DNA of 64,000 nucleotides. It comes from Mastigamoeba balamuthi. Lineage: Eukaryota > Evosea > Mastigamoebida > Mastigamoebidae. Positions 31,992 to 42,954 of this stretch are shown in pieces (position 1 is the stretch's first letter; every line of letters begins with the position of its first letter). The translations under genes were made by a program, and so were the position numbers. The stretch is taken from positions 1 through 64,000 of the forward strand of contig CACRSC010000092.1 in the NCBI GenBank assembly GCA_902651635.1, read 5' to 3'. The notes below the pieces were generated by a model that made no database searches, was not told the origin of the DNA, and was given only the letters and a program-made list of their open reading frames with translations.

Positions 31992-34484
31992 CTAGTCGGA
32001 CTTCTTGGTCGACGGCAGCGAGGGGCGGGCCACGAGGCGCGGGTTGTTGACCAGCGAGCGCCCGTTGCGCTTGGCGATGCTGACGACGCCGAAGAAGTTG
32101 GCCACGATGGCCGCGGCCACCGCCAGGCGCACGAGCAGCCCCGTCTCGGGCCCGTACCTGACGAGCGCCACGGCTGCCAGGAACAGCGCCACGACGGCCA
32201 CGACGAGCATGACGGCCAGCGTGCTGCTCCCGGCCCCGGCGTAGGGCGAGGGGGCCGAGGGCGAGGGGTGGTAGAGGCCCAGCCAGAGGTTGTACGCGTC
32301 CTGCTTGGCCCCGTCGTAGAAGTTGTTGAGCACGTAGCGCATCGCGCTGTTGGTGCCGTCGGCCTTCATACCCATCAGCGTCCGCTTGCCCGTGCGCGTG
32401 ATGTCCGTCTTGAGCGCCCCCGTGCCGCTGTACTGCGTGCTGATGCAGTCGGCGTTGTCCGCCCACACTGCAAAGGCGTTCAGCACCGGCCCAGACCCCC
32501 AAAAAAGTGCTTTCCTTTTTCTTTTGATTCCTCTTTTTAAATATTTGAACCAGCACCACAAATCGCGATTCCCGATAATATCTCCTGTGGACAGTACTAA
32601 GAGGAAATGGGGGAAGGGAGGTTGGAACACGCAGGGAGCAAGCACGGTTGGCGCACGGTTCTTGAAGATGAAGTCGAACTGGCGGTTGCCGGCGAGGTTT
32701 GCCGTGGCCGCCAGGACGCCCATCCGGCGGAGCTGCTTCTCGAGCGACTCGAACGCAAGCAGGCCCTGCACCACGTTGGTCCTGTCGAGGTTGTCCACGC
32801 AGTTGGTGCGGAACGACCCCGTCTGGCTCTGCGCCTGCTTGCCGTCCGCGCCCGCGTAATAGAACCCGAAATCATCGAGATCCTGGAATCAACACGGGAG
32901 ATACGCAAATCTCAGTATCGCAAATCCTCGGGGGAGTGTGGATATCGCCCAGGGAATCAATCGGACCTTGCGGAGGTTGTCGACGAGGATCGAGAGCCTG
33001 GCGGTGCTCTTCTTGCACTCCTTGTGGAAGTCGAACGCGACGTAGTGGATGTTGTCGTTGCCCAGGCGGCGCACCTGCGAGTCGTACTCGTTGGCCAGCA
33101 CGAGCTCGCCGCCCTTGTGGTCGACGAGGTTCACGCACGTCACCCTGCCGTACTTCTCGAGCAGCTCCTCAAAGTGCGTCTTGAACGCCTCTGCCTGCAC
33201 TCCGGCACGCAAAAATCAATTGATATTCCCGACCGCGAAATCCCGAAAATATCGGGCGAGGAGGAATCTCGGAGTATCTCAGCGAGGCAATTGAACGCAC
33301 CGATACGGCGCTGGGCTGGGTGAGCGTGGGGCGCGGCTTGTACTGGAGGTTGGGCAGCTGCTCCCAGAAGACGGGGATGGAGCCGCGGATCTGGACGAGC
33401 GAGGCGACCGCGCCGTCGGGGCCGAGGGCGAGCTGCTCCGTCTCGACAAAGTTGGCCGTGCAGCCCATCGCGTCGACGCCGCGCATGAACAGCCGCGTGC
33501 CCGCCCGGAACCTGCTGCGCCGCGACACCAGCCCCAGTGCGAACCTGCGGCCACCGAGCTCCACCTCCTTCCTGCCGGCGACTGCCCGAATAGGGGGCAG
33601 AGAGGGGAACAGAGAGAAGAAGAACCAGGGGCAGACGTACAGACGCCCGTTTGAGAGAAGAACAATTGATTCGTAGCGCAATTTGATGTGACGGGGGAGG
33701 CAAAACGGAAACAAAGGAAGGGATCGCACAGCCAAGGAAGAACGGCACGACCCACGCGTCCGCCTGCGCGTCGATCAGCGGCTGCACCAGCGCGCGGTTC
33801 CAGAAGAACCTCGTGTCCGCCTGCCGCGGCCCCCCGGGGGCGTCAGCAACCGAGCGAGGAGGCGAGGCACACAGGCGCGCGCTCGGCGTGACGTGTCCCC
33901 CACAGTAATTCTGCCTGCGCCCAAACGGGGAAATGCCTGCGTACGCGCTGCCAGAGGGGCGCCTGGCGCTGCTCGGCGGTCAGCGACGCCGCGGCCTGCG
34001 CGCAGAGCGTCGCGTCCCAGTCGTCGGCGTAGTACATCGAGCGCACGGCCAGCATCTCGCGGACGAGCGCCATGTAGCGCTCCTCGTCGGCGCGCTGCTG
34101 CTCCGTCAGCGCCGGCCGCTGCGACGGCGGCGCCACGCAGACGACGTCGAACGCGTCGGCGCGCCACAGCCTGCGCGGCACGTCGCCGACGGCCGTGCGC
34201 CGCGTCACGACGACGACGTGGGCGCCCGCCAGCGTCGTCACGAACCCCACGACGCCGTACGCGGCCCTGCGCACGGCCCCGGGCACCTCGGGCGGCTGGC
34301 CTTTGATGCGACACGTGTCGCGTCAGATGACGTAACTACACGTCATAGAGCGGGCGCAACTGGTGAGGGAGAGGCGGTCGAGCGGCTGCGAGCGGTCGAT
34401 GACGAGCGAGGAGCCGCCGCGGGTGGGCGTGAGGACGATGGCGCGGTCGGAGACGCGCATGTCGAGCTCGGTGCAGAGCGCCAT
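31992..34484 (-). CDS. SAC1: Phosphoinositide phosphatase SAC1
   Basis: Seven minus-strand exons: 34361-34484, 33945-34300, 33730-33820, 33301-33581, 32967-33194, 32657-32882 and 31992-32467, all in agreeing phase, give 593 residues (human SAC1 has 587). Family landmarks in order: [47 protein letters not shown], then the catalytic CX5R loop C388-V-D-N-L-D-R394-T in FRTNC, and [19 protein letters not shown]. Near the C-terminus two hydrophobic helices (roughly 515-570) anchor it to the ER/Golgi, as in Sac1, and it ends in KKSD. The enzyme dephosphorylates PI4P and other monophosphoinositides. The third loop residue is Asn where the human enzyme has Cys. The exon 4 donor could be GTGCGT or, six bases earlier, GTATCG. 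Confidence 0.92.
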
Positions 34485-34689
34485 GGCGTCCTGTCGGTGG
34501 GAAGGTGGGGGGTTGGGGGGGATGGGGCTGGGGCTGCTGCTGCGCGCGTTGGGGGGGAGTTGTGTTTGCGAGTTCGAGATACCCGGATATCCTCCTGCGA
34601 GTCACGGCGAAGATACCGGTATCTTCGCCACATCCGGTGAGTAATCCCGTCCCGTGGCAGTGAAACTAACCTCCACACCCGTTGCATCT
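34485..34689. other. Upstream region of SAC1
   Basis: Contains the palindrome-rich stretch GATACCGGTATC near 34611 and CGGATATCC near 34583, of the recurrent GATATC/GAATC spacer type. Likely the SAC1 5' UTR and promoter. Confidence 0.4.
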
Positions 34690-36340
34690 TTAATGAACGC
34701 CCTCATCCGGACAACGCCGTTTGTCAGGGTCTGTGAGATACCTTTCCCAAGCTGGTGTTCTACTAAGAGAATTGTTTGTTCATCTTAACCACTCTGCTTC
34801 AGCGAAACTGATTAGGTCTGATTGGCGAGAAAATAGGAATTCAAATTGCTCCATATATTTCAATTGCTCATTCAATGTGATTCATTGCATGAATCAGGAT
34901 TTGGGTACCAATTGCAATCTGTAAAGAAAGATATGAAGATTTTGTTCCAGTGATTTCCAGATACCAATTCCAAATTCCTTCTCTATAAATTCTTTTTCTG
35001 ATTGCATTAAACCCTCTTAACTGGTGGTCTGAACATAGAACTCAAAAATGATTTGTAGAAATTAAAAGCAGATCATCATAACCCTGGCCCCCCCCCTTCT
35101 TTTAGCTTCGTAGACCTGTAAAGCATGCTTCTAAGTGGGTCTAAGAAAAGTATAAAGTGCCTCACAGGGGTGAGGACTTGTTCATTCCCTTTTTACAGGA
35201 TCATATTTTATTGCAGAATCAGAGCAGTACAACATTTCCTTCACTTCAATTGACTATTCCCATTTCTGTTATTAATTCTTACTTTTATAGCAATATATAA
35301 ATTGTTGGTGCCATTTTCACCCAGTTAGATAAGAGCTTCAAGGCCTATTGCAGTATCTTTAGACTCTTAGACAAAGATAAAAACGATGCCATAGAAGTTG
35401 GAATTGGATGTGAACTCATTTGCATTTGCAAGTACATTATTCTTTACTATTGGAAAAGACTGCTGTAGTTGCTAATGGAGGGAAGAGATTAGAAGAGGGT
35501 ATCATATGACTGAATATGAGATGACATTTTGATGGTTTTCCGAAATGTTATGTTATTGTACCATTTGTACTAATATAATGTAACTCAAATAAAAACAAGA
35601 ACTGAACAGAATAATACAAAACAAATTTGATTGTGCTCATTTTTGAAAAGGTTTGCTTTTTAATTCCCTGGCTATTACTGTCATCTAGGATAGGAAGTGG
35701 TGAATAAATCCTGATCTCGGATTGGGAGTGGCGTTCTTGAATTTATCATCTTAGACATGTATCCATTATCTTTATAAGATTTATTCGGGAAGTATATAAG
35801 TCTATCAGATTTCTTATTTAGGTATAATTTCTTTTTGATGCAGTAAGTCAAGGGATAAGAAGGGTTGTTTCAGAGAAAATCACCCCTTCACTGGGATTTT
35901 ACACATAATAAGCAAGCAGATCTGTAGCATCTGTCAGAATGCTATTACTATTTTTCCCGAATATTCTCCAATCAGCCTGCCCGAGGATACCCCTCTCACT
36001 GTTCCAAGATGGCTTATGATGATTTATCACTCTCTCTCTCTATCCTGAACTGCATCTTCACAAAAGAAGCTCGTGCATGCGTTTTTAGCATCATGTTATT
36101 TGTCCATTATACAGAAATGCCATTCCTTCTGATCCTGCCTTTCTGTATGTTGTGTTTTCCATTGTGAGCTGTGAGTGAGATACAATAATCTCAATATTAA
36201 TACATGAAATTTGGGCCAAATCAATACCATTCTGCTCATTACAGAACTTCGAAGCACACAAAATCTGCACTATTGGTGGGGTTGTGCAGACCTGAGAGCA
36301 ATAAAAAGTCTTGCCAACGCCAGATGCTGTGGGCCAGAGG
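34690..36340. other. AT-rich, ORF-poor island
   Basis: About 1.65 kb of DNA with visibly low GC (around one third by eye), against well over 60 percent in the flanking genes. It has homopolymer A/T runs, a C9 run near 35089-35097, a TC-dinucleotide run near 36030 and no open frame of note. I see no tRNA, no terminal repeats and no family resemblance. Candidates: a foreign insertion, a chimeric assembly join, a long noncoding or regulatory region, or decayed mobile DNA. The edges are gradual rather than sharp. Confidence 0.6.
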
Positions 36341-36910
36341 TTCTTTTCCGCCTTTGGAAATCCGGAGTTGCAGAGACCCGTACGCACTTATCTTCACGAC
36401 CCATCCCCATAAGGGTTGGGTAGCAGTGAGTCGAAATTGGGTGTGTTGAATCCCGCAGCATGCAGTGGGCCGAGTGTGCCAAACGCGGACAGGAAATTCC
36501 CGTCAGGAATTCACGCCCGATAAAAAATGACCTGCGACCGATGGCCTCGCACAATCTGCCGGATACCAGAACGGAGTCTCCTGCTCTGGTCACATTGCAC
36601 ACGGACTCGGCCTGCGCCCCACCCAGAGTGCCTGGGCACGGATGCACAATGAGTTAACCACTGGCATCAGATCGTCAACCCAGCACCATCTTCGCAGACA
36701 TGATTGCGGGTTATGAGAGCAACAGGCGCTGCTACGAGACATAAGGCAGACAAAGAGGGCATGATACAGAAAGGGTACATCACGTGCTATTTAGTCAGGC
36801 ACTCGGGCGGCGTGGAAAAACCGATTCCCGTGCCGAGAGGAGCAATCCGAACAGCCTTACACGGTTTGACCGCATCCGGACGGCTACCGGAACTCACTAG
36901 CGCGTCGCAG
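36341..36910. other. Spacer with short palindromes
   Basis: GC content recovers here. Short inverted repeats such as GAAATTCCCGTCAGGAATTC (36491-36510) occur. No supported gene; a 125-codon minus-strand frame has no recognisable character. Confidence 0.35.
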
Positions 36911-37501
36911 TCACCACGGCACCGAGACCGAGCGCGGGCGACAGCAGCTGAGCGAGCGGCACCGCTCTATGCCCGCTAGGCGGGCGTGCAGGACTACGAG
37001 GAACTCGTCGACCTTGGGGAGGTCCGACGCCTCCCGGATGACCGCCGCGGCCCTCTTCGCCTGCTCCCTCGACGCGCGCCATGCAGCAGTCTCGTCGAGA
37101 GCCTTCTCCATGACCTCTCCGACCTCACTGAGAACCAGAGAGGTCAGCACGCGGGTCCAGACTCAATCGGTAGGAACAGAACTCAATATCATCGGAATTC
37201 AAACGTACACGAGTGTGGCTGCGAGCTCCTGCGCCTCACCCATGAGGTGGGCGCACCCCAGGCGGTGTGCCGCGTCGAGGATCTCGGACAGGAGGTTCGC
37301 CTTTGCCGCCAGGCGCAGCGCAGAGGCCAGCAGCTCCCTCTCGAGCTGCCTGAGGTGCTCACACTGCTTCGTGGGCCCACCGCGGCGCCCGATGACGCGG
37401 CGCACGCACGCGAGCACGCGCTTCGCTGCGGCCACGGGGCGTGCGTCGTGGACACGCTTGAGGGCCTCGAGCGTGCTGGAAAGTTCCTTGAGGGTGACCA
37501 T
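36911..37501 (-). CDS. Small helical protein, paralogue A
   Basis: Exons 37209-37501 and 36911-37127 join at phase 2 (donor GTACGT, acceptor TTCTCAG) to give 169 residues. The start at 37501 (MVTLKELSSTLEALKRV) aligns with the paralogue's MANAEELRCALEGLKHG; the frame is open 45 bases further upstream, but that part is not conserved. Shared blocks are HLRQLERELLASALRL, AAKANLLSEILDAAHRL and EVGEVMEKALDET. The whole is predicted helical with no membrane segment or catalytic motif. It might be a small helical-repeat or four-helix protein. No family recognised. Confidence 0.65.
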
Positions 37502-38269
37502 TGGCGAGGGAGGGACGGTTATTTGGGTTGTGAGGAGATCCAGCAATTTTCGTCAACACGGCTGAAGAAGGTTCTTCGGTACGGTTCGACGGAAATCAGC
37601 CTTGGCGCGGGTGCACAGCGACGCGGGTTATCGGGTGTCTGTCTGATTGAGGCTCGCCGAGATGATAAACGGCAGAATCGGCGGAGTGCCAGAAAACGGC
37701 AATCCGTATGCTTCCACTTAAGGAATGAAAATGCACGACGGTCAAATCACATGGATTTACGAGTTTGGTGTTCCTGACTGTGCGTCTGCATTACGGAATT
37801 GTACCAGGACAATGGATCAAAAAGTGAGTAACAACGGGGTTGAACAAGGCCTTGTTCAAAATGATTCAATTTGACCCAATTTTCTTCTCATAAAAGAGAC
37901 TCGGACTCGGCAGCCTATTTGAGAACTGCCACGAACAGAGGTGATGCCAACCCCATGGCAGTTAGTTTCACAGATGTGCTTGAAGCAACCACAAACCCAC
38001 CACATTTATGGCTGAGGGCATCTCACAGTTTCATAGCTTTCCCTCCCGGTGCTCCGGAGTTTATGTTCCATTATTTTAAGCACACATGTAATGCCAATAG
38101 TTGCCTGGGCACTGCCTGTGTAGTACGAAGAAGACATGATGCAACCTGTTTAAACCGAGGGGTTCCGCATTTTCTCGACTGCATCATCAACCACCCCCGC
38201 GACAACCGCAAATTCCTGACACCGCATTCGAGCCGCCGCACCTGACGCACTCTGGCATTCTGGGCGAAG
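37502..38269. other. Spacer between the two paralogues, AT-rich in the middle
   Basis: Roughly 37780-38170 is AT-richer than the flanking genes, reminiscent of the island at 34.7-36.3 kb. A 124-codon plus-strand frame here has no support beyond being open. Confidence 0.4.
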
Positions 38270-38864
38270 TCACCACCAGCAAGTGGGGCTTCCGCGGGGG
38301 CGGGACCACAGCATGCGGCTCCGCTCGATGTCGTCCAGGCGAGTGCGGAGGATCAGGAGGCACTCATCGACCCTCGGGAGGTCCGACGCCTCTCTGACAG
38401 CCATCGCAGCCCTCCTGGCCTGCCGCCTTGATGCACTCCACGAGCCCGTCTCGTCCAGCGCCTTCTCCATAACCCCTCCGACCTCTCTGCAGTGGGGGCA
38501 TTTTACATTACCTATTTGGCACGAAAAAAACCCGGCACAATGACCCGGAATGTGTGGAACCGGAGCGAGAGACGCACATCAGTGGGCCAGCAAGCTGCTG
38601 AGCCTCGTGAGTGATGTGTGGGCACTGCAGGCGGGCTGAGACGTCGAGGATCTCGCAGAGGAGGTTGGCCTTGGCCGCTAGGCGCAGCGCAGAGGCCAGC
38701 AGCTCTCTCTCGAGCTCCCGCAGGTGCCCGGGGGCCTCCTCGGCGCGGCAGCAGCGCCCCAGGGCGTTGTGAGCCAGCGCCACCAGATGCCTGGCACGCG
38801 CCCAGCGATGCCCGCCGTGCTTGAGCCCTTCGAGGGCGCAGCGCAGCTCCTCGGCGTTCGCCAT
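38270..38864 (-). CDS. Small helical protein, paralogue B
   Basis: Exons 38578-38864 and 38270-38486 (donor GTGCGT, acceptor CTGCAG, phase 2) give 167 residues. Exon 2 is exactly the same length (217 nt) as in paralogue A, and the intron position is identical. Conserved blocks are HLRELERELLASALRL, AAKANLLCEILDVSARL, EVGGVMEKALDET and REASDLPRVDE. The pair arose by tandem duplication with the intron already present. C-termini diverge after the shared R-x-x-D/G-I-E-R segment. No domain recognised. Confidence 0.65.
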
Positions 38865-39524
38865 GAGCGGGCGAGAGTAAATGGAAAGACTGCAATGTGC
38901 TGTTGGAGAAGAAGTTGCCCCAGAGATGAGAATGCCTCTCTGACGTGAGGCATTCCCGATGCGGACCGTCGAGAAGACCGCACGCGCTATCGGCACCAAC
39001 ACCCTTGAATTTCAGCGCCAGTTTTGCTAACGACCGAAACGTTCGAGAAAGCGAGGCGCCCCCCTTCCGCGAGGCTCCGCTACTTCCGCTCAACTCGCGT
39101 CGCCCTGCCCTCAAAACGGGGCAAAGCAGCCGAGCGGCTTCGAGCTCATCTCAGGGAGGCGGAGCTCTGTCGGTGCAATCGCCTTGTCGGCTTTCCCGGG
39201 AGCTCTGAGGCGGCGCGGGCGGGCAGAGGCCACCCGCGGACCACCCGAGAGCTGCAGGACGTGTGAATTGCACTCTGTGTGCCGCTTGTGAGGCAGAAAA
39301 GAGCAGGCAGGGGACCAGTGGGTCTGTCAGAAGCCGTGGGGAACACCTGCCCGTCGGCAAACGCGGTGGTGCGGGGGGAGGGGGAGAGTGTTGGGGTTGT
39401 TGCGCTGCTGAGCTGACTGTACACATGCGCCGGGGAGGGAGGGCTCTGCACTCGCCACAGAAAGGAGGCAGCAGCGCGGCCTCCCCAGCGCACGGCCTGA
39501 GCGTACTCGAGTGCGTCGAGGTTT
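38865..39524. other. Intergenic spacer downstream of SLBP
   Basis: No gene recognised; contains the likely promoter of paralogue B and the SLBP 3' region. Confidence 0.5.
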
Positions 39525-40967
39525 TCACTTGCGTTTGGTGCTGCAGTTGCTGCTGCTGCTGGCCGGCACGGCGCGCGCGGGCGAGCTGTGCTTGGCGACC
39601 TTGGCGGGCGGCTGCTGCTGGTCCGCGTGCGCGCAGCCCTCGCTGCCGTCCTGGGCGCCGGGCACGGGCTGCCGCTTGCCCGACCTCCTGCGCTCCTTCT
39701 GCTGCTGCTCGTCCCGCTCGTCCTCCTCGGCAATGTCCGCCCAGTTGAGCCTGCAGAGCACGCACGCCGCAGGCCGTCGTCAGCGGGCACGCCCGTGCGG
39801 GGGGTGGGCAGTGGGCAGTGGGCACCGCGAGATGTGGGGCAGCTCGTCTGGGGGGATGACGTTGTCTGCGGCGCTGCTGCGCGGCGTCACGGCGGCGACC
39901 TCGGGCAGCGAGTGCTTCGAGACGTCGTCGAGGCCCGTCCGCGACTCCTCGCCCAGCAGCCTGGCCTTCCTGCCCGCCCCGGCCTCGGTGGTGGCGTCGA
40001 CGTCGTCGTCGGCGTCGGCGACGCACGCGCGCTCGAGGACCGGCACGTCGGGCTCGTCGACGACGGCGACGGCGGCGTCGTCGTCTGCAGGGCGGGCGTC
40101 GACGAGGGCGTCGGGGTCGCCGACGACGTCGATCTCCTCGTCGCAGTCGCAGTCGTCGCCCGACGAGGCCGAGGCCGACGCGTGGGCCTTGCGGCCGCCC
40201 TCGGGGTCCCACTGGTGCAGCATGCGCCGCCACTTGCGTATCTGCCCGTCCCAGCTCCGCTTGCTGCACATCTGCGCCTTGTCCGGCGTCCACGGCTGCT
40301 CCCGCGTCCTCTTCTCCCTGATGGGGGAGAGCACAGGCGAGTTGGAATCCGCAGGTTTGCTGTTTTTGAATTCGCGGGAAAAACAAACAGAATTCCCGCG
40401 TTTGTTTTGTTCAAAAGACGGAAACGCGAAGGAAAATGGCCGGTGGACTTCCGGAACTGGTATCCCCCGGCCGGTGGCACAATGCGCACCGGGGGGAGGT
40501 GGGCAGAGCGCGAGAGGGGCGAGAGGGCGCAGGGCAGCAAAAATAGCGCACCGGGGGACCTCTGCGAGATAGCGGGCGTATCCCAGCGTGTTCTTCCCGT
40601 AGTCGATCTGCTTCTGCCTCTGCGACAGCCTCTTCTCGTCCTTCTCTGTCTCTGCTCCCCGCGAAACCCGCAGATTCAGCGCGCGAAACCGCCGGGAAAA
40701 CCGGCACTGAATATTTAAAAGGGCGGGAAAAACAGAGACCCGAAACAAAACGCGCGCAGAGGCAGCACGGCGACGCTGCGGGCGAGGGCGCGGGCACGGG
40801 GCAGCGGGCGGACCTCGGGGCTGCCGGAACCGAGCGAGGGATCGCGTGGCGGGGGCCGTGGTGGGCCAGGGCGACGCGTCGCGGGTCGGGGAGGCGTCCG
40901 CGGCCTCGCGGGGCAGGACGTCGGCCTCCCGCGGCCCGGAACCGCTCTTGGTGTCTGCAGCTGCCAT
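39525..40967 (-). CDS. SLBP: Histone mRNA stem-loop-binding protein (SLBP)
   Basis: Four minus-strand exons, 40814-40967, 40552-40651, 39826-40317 and 39525-39750 (phases 1, 2, 2), give 323 residues. The RNA-binding domain, about residues 52-125, contains QRQKQIDYGKNTLGYARYL, AEVPR, SKRSWDGQIRKWRRMLHQWDP. These are near-identical to the diagnostic QRQKQIxYGKNT and RRSWDxQIKxWKxxLHxWDP of metazoan SLBP, including the Tyr-Gly-Lys-Asn core. The TPDK stretch corresponds to the TPNK motif whose Thr is phosphorylated in human SLBP. The C-terminal region is acidic, then Gln/Lys-rich with NLS-like KRRRSGKR-type basic patches. SLBP binds the 3' stem-loop of replication-dependent histone mRNAs and directs their processing and translation. 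Confidence 0.93.
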
Positions 40968-41103
40968 GCGGTGCGTCTGAGAAGCGTCGGACTGCTCCGT
41001 GTTTTCAAAAAGAGGGCACCGAGATTCTCTCAGGGGAGATTCGCGTATCCGAGGCTAAGGAAAAATATCCCCCTGAGGTATTTCCCCACGTGGAACAGTA
41101 AGG

Positions 41104-42112
41104 ATGCGCTTTTTCGAGCGGCAGCGTGTGGACGAGCTCGGGGACCTCAGCGTCGCGTTCGAGCTCGTCTGCTTCGCTCTCGGGGTACCCGAGGAGCTCC
41201 CCCACACCACCCGCTCACCCGTTGGCCGCGGGCAGGCGCTCTCTGGCCTGGATCTGGTCCTGACTGTGGCCTACTCGGCCGCTGCCCGCGAGTGGATGTG
41301 GAACACGCTGTTCGCGGCCGCCTGGCTCGCTCTGACCCCCTCCTGCGCCCTCCTCGCTGCTCGGAGGCTGCGGGCAGCCTTCCCTCTGGTGAGCGCACGC
41401 CCACACCCCGCCAGAGGCCGCAGCAGCCCCGCTGCATTTTCCCGATTTCCCCGGTGTATTTTCCCGATGGCAGGGAAAACGGACCTGAGAGTGCGCTGAA
41501 CTTAACAAACTTGGCCGCGGCTGTTGGCCGCGCAGTTCATCGCGGGGACGGCGGGGCTGGGCATCGGGCAGATCTACTACATCGGGCTGAGCTGCGTGCA
41601 CGTGTCGCGGGGCGGGGCGCCGCTGCCGGGCCTCGTGGGCGTCGTCATCTTCCTGTGGATCTTCCGCTTCGTGCCCGTCATCGGCGCCGACTACTTCGCC
41701 ATCAGCGCCCTCGTGCTGCGCGGTGGCACGTCTCGCCGGCGGAGCCCCAGCGCCCTCTGCTGCCTCGGCTCACACGTGGCAGCGCAGGCGGCGCGCGGAG
41801 GGTGGTCCGGGAGGCCGAGGAGGCGGAGCAGCAGGACCCCTGCAGCGTCCACATGCCCTACATACCACCGCAGCTCAGCTCCCAATGTGAGACACTCGCA
41901 CACCTCACCCTCCTCTTCTACCCCGAGGGCCACTCGCTCTCACAGGGCAGTCGCAGCCGTTGCAGGTGACCTGCAGGACAGCTGAAGCGCTCACGGATAG
42001 GAACTGCTGGCGACCGAAGAAGATGTCTCTCACCAGCAGCGATGTGCATAACAGGCCGGTCCATGTCTTCCCCTCCGTATCCATTCTCTGTCTGGATGCG
42101 CACAACCCATAG
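41104..42112 (+). CDS. Multi-pass membrane protein, family unknown
   Basis: Exons 41104-41388, 41536-41722, 41788-41886 and 41946-42112 (phases 0, 1, 1) give 245 residues. Hydrophobic segments: about 47-80 (LVLTVAYSAAAREWMWNTLF region, possibly two passes), ~96-118 (GTAGLGIGQIYYIGL) and ~128-157 (GVVIFLWIFRFVPVIGADYF). The C-terminal third is hydrophilic. Exons 1 and 2 are firm. The last join (donor GTGAGA, acceptor TCACAG) is likely, but without it the frame stops at a different point. The gene is divergent from SLBP with only ~136 bp between starts, so the two may share a promoter. No motif allows a function. Confidence 0.55.
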
Positions 42113-42954
42113 GGGCATTGGCCCAGTAGTAGTCGCACCTAGTCGTGGAACGCGACGATGGTGCCCGTGTGCTATTGCTCAGCACCTCCCGTGCTCGAGC
42201 CAGGGCTCAGTGAGCGGCATGCGGCATCTGGCTGGAGTTACTTCCTCATCCGTGAAAGACAACATCAAATGACAACGAATCCGCAGGCCCGACAGCTGAA
42301 GAGGTATGCTTCATTGCAATCACGAGGACAGACAGGGTCCATTACGGCCCACTTGCAATCGCGCCTGAGGTCATCGTGGCACCTTCGTATCCGCACCCGC
42401 CTCCCTGCCAGAAAACGCGAGGGCGTTGACGACCACCAGTTATGGAGGATCGCCTTCCTGGCAGTGTCCAGCGAGTCCCAGACGGGGCCCTCGATGGTGG
42501 CGACGGCCGCCTTGTTCTCGCTCAGGCCTTAGTTGATGGAGGACAACAACACCGTGAGGCAGCGCCCGTAGTGCTGCACTCGCCAAGCCCCCACCCCACT
42601 TTGCCTACAACCTCCTTGCACGGCTCAACACCTCACTCCATGCCTTCCCTTTATTGAGGGAACATCAGTCCAGTCAATGAGCTGGCGAAGGGAATGTTCT
42701 GAACAATCTCATAGGGAGCACCATTGCTGTGACACACAAGAACAACCAGAGGAACGATGGCATCTCCAAGAAGCACACGACAGTCTAGACTCTGGAGCTG
42801 TACCTATGCTTCACAGTGAAACCCAAGGCTGATCAACTGTGTTTGCTCTGATCATGGTACTGGGGTGCACCTACACAGGGTCCTGCGTGGCAGAAGCCAG
42901 AGGAGGTGAGAGGGGAATGGCACAGGTGCCGTGCTGCCTGCTGCTGCGGTGCTA
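42113..42954. other. Intergenic spacer
   Basis: About 840 bp between two convergent genes. No conserved frame or RNA gene recognised; a 124-codon plus-strand frame (42158-42532) lacks support. Confidence 0.45.

Noticed and set aside
36091-36647. Minus-strand frames of 98 and 125 codons at the edge of the AT-rich island
   Set aside because: Short, overlapping, no domain or splice pattern; left as part of the spacer.
37871-38245. 124-codon plus-strand frame in the AT-rich spacer between the paralogues
   Set aside because: No conservation, no neighbouring exons in phase, and no family features.
42158-42532. 124-codon plus-strand frame downstream of the membrane-protein gene
   Set aside because: No support other than being open; could equally be 3' UTR.
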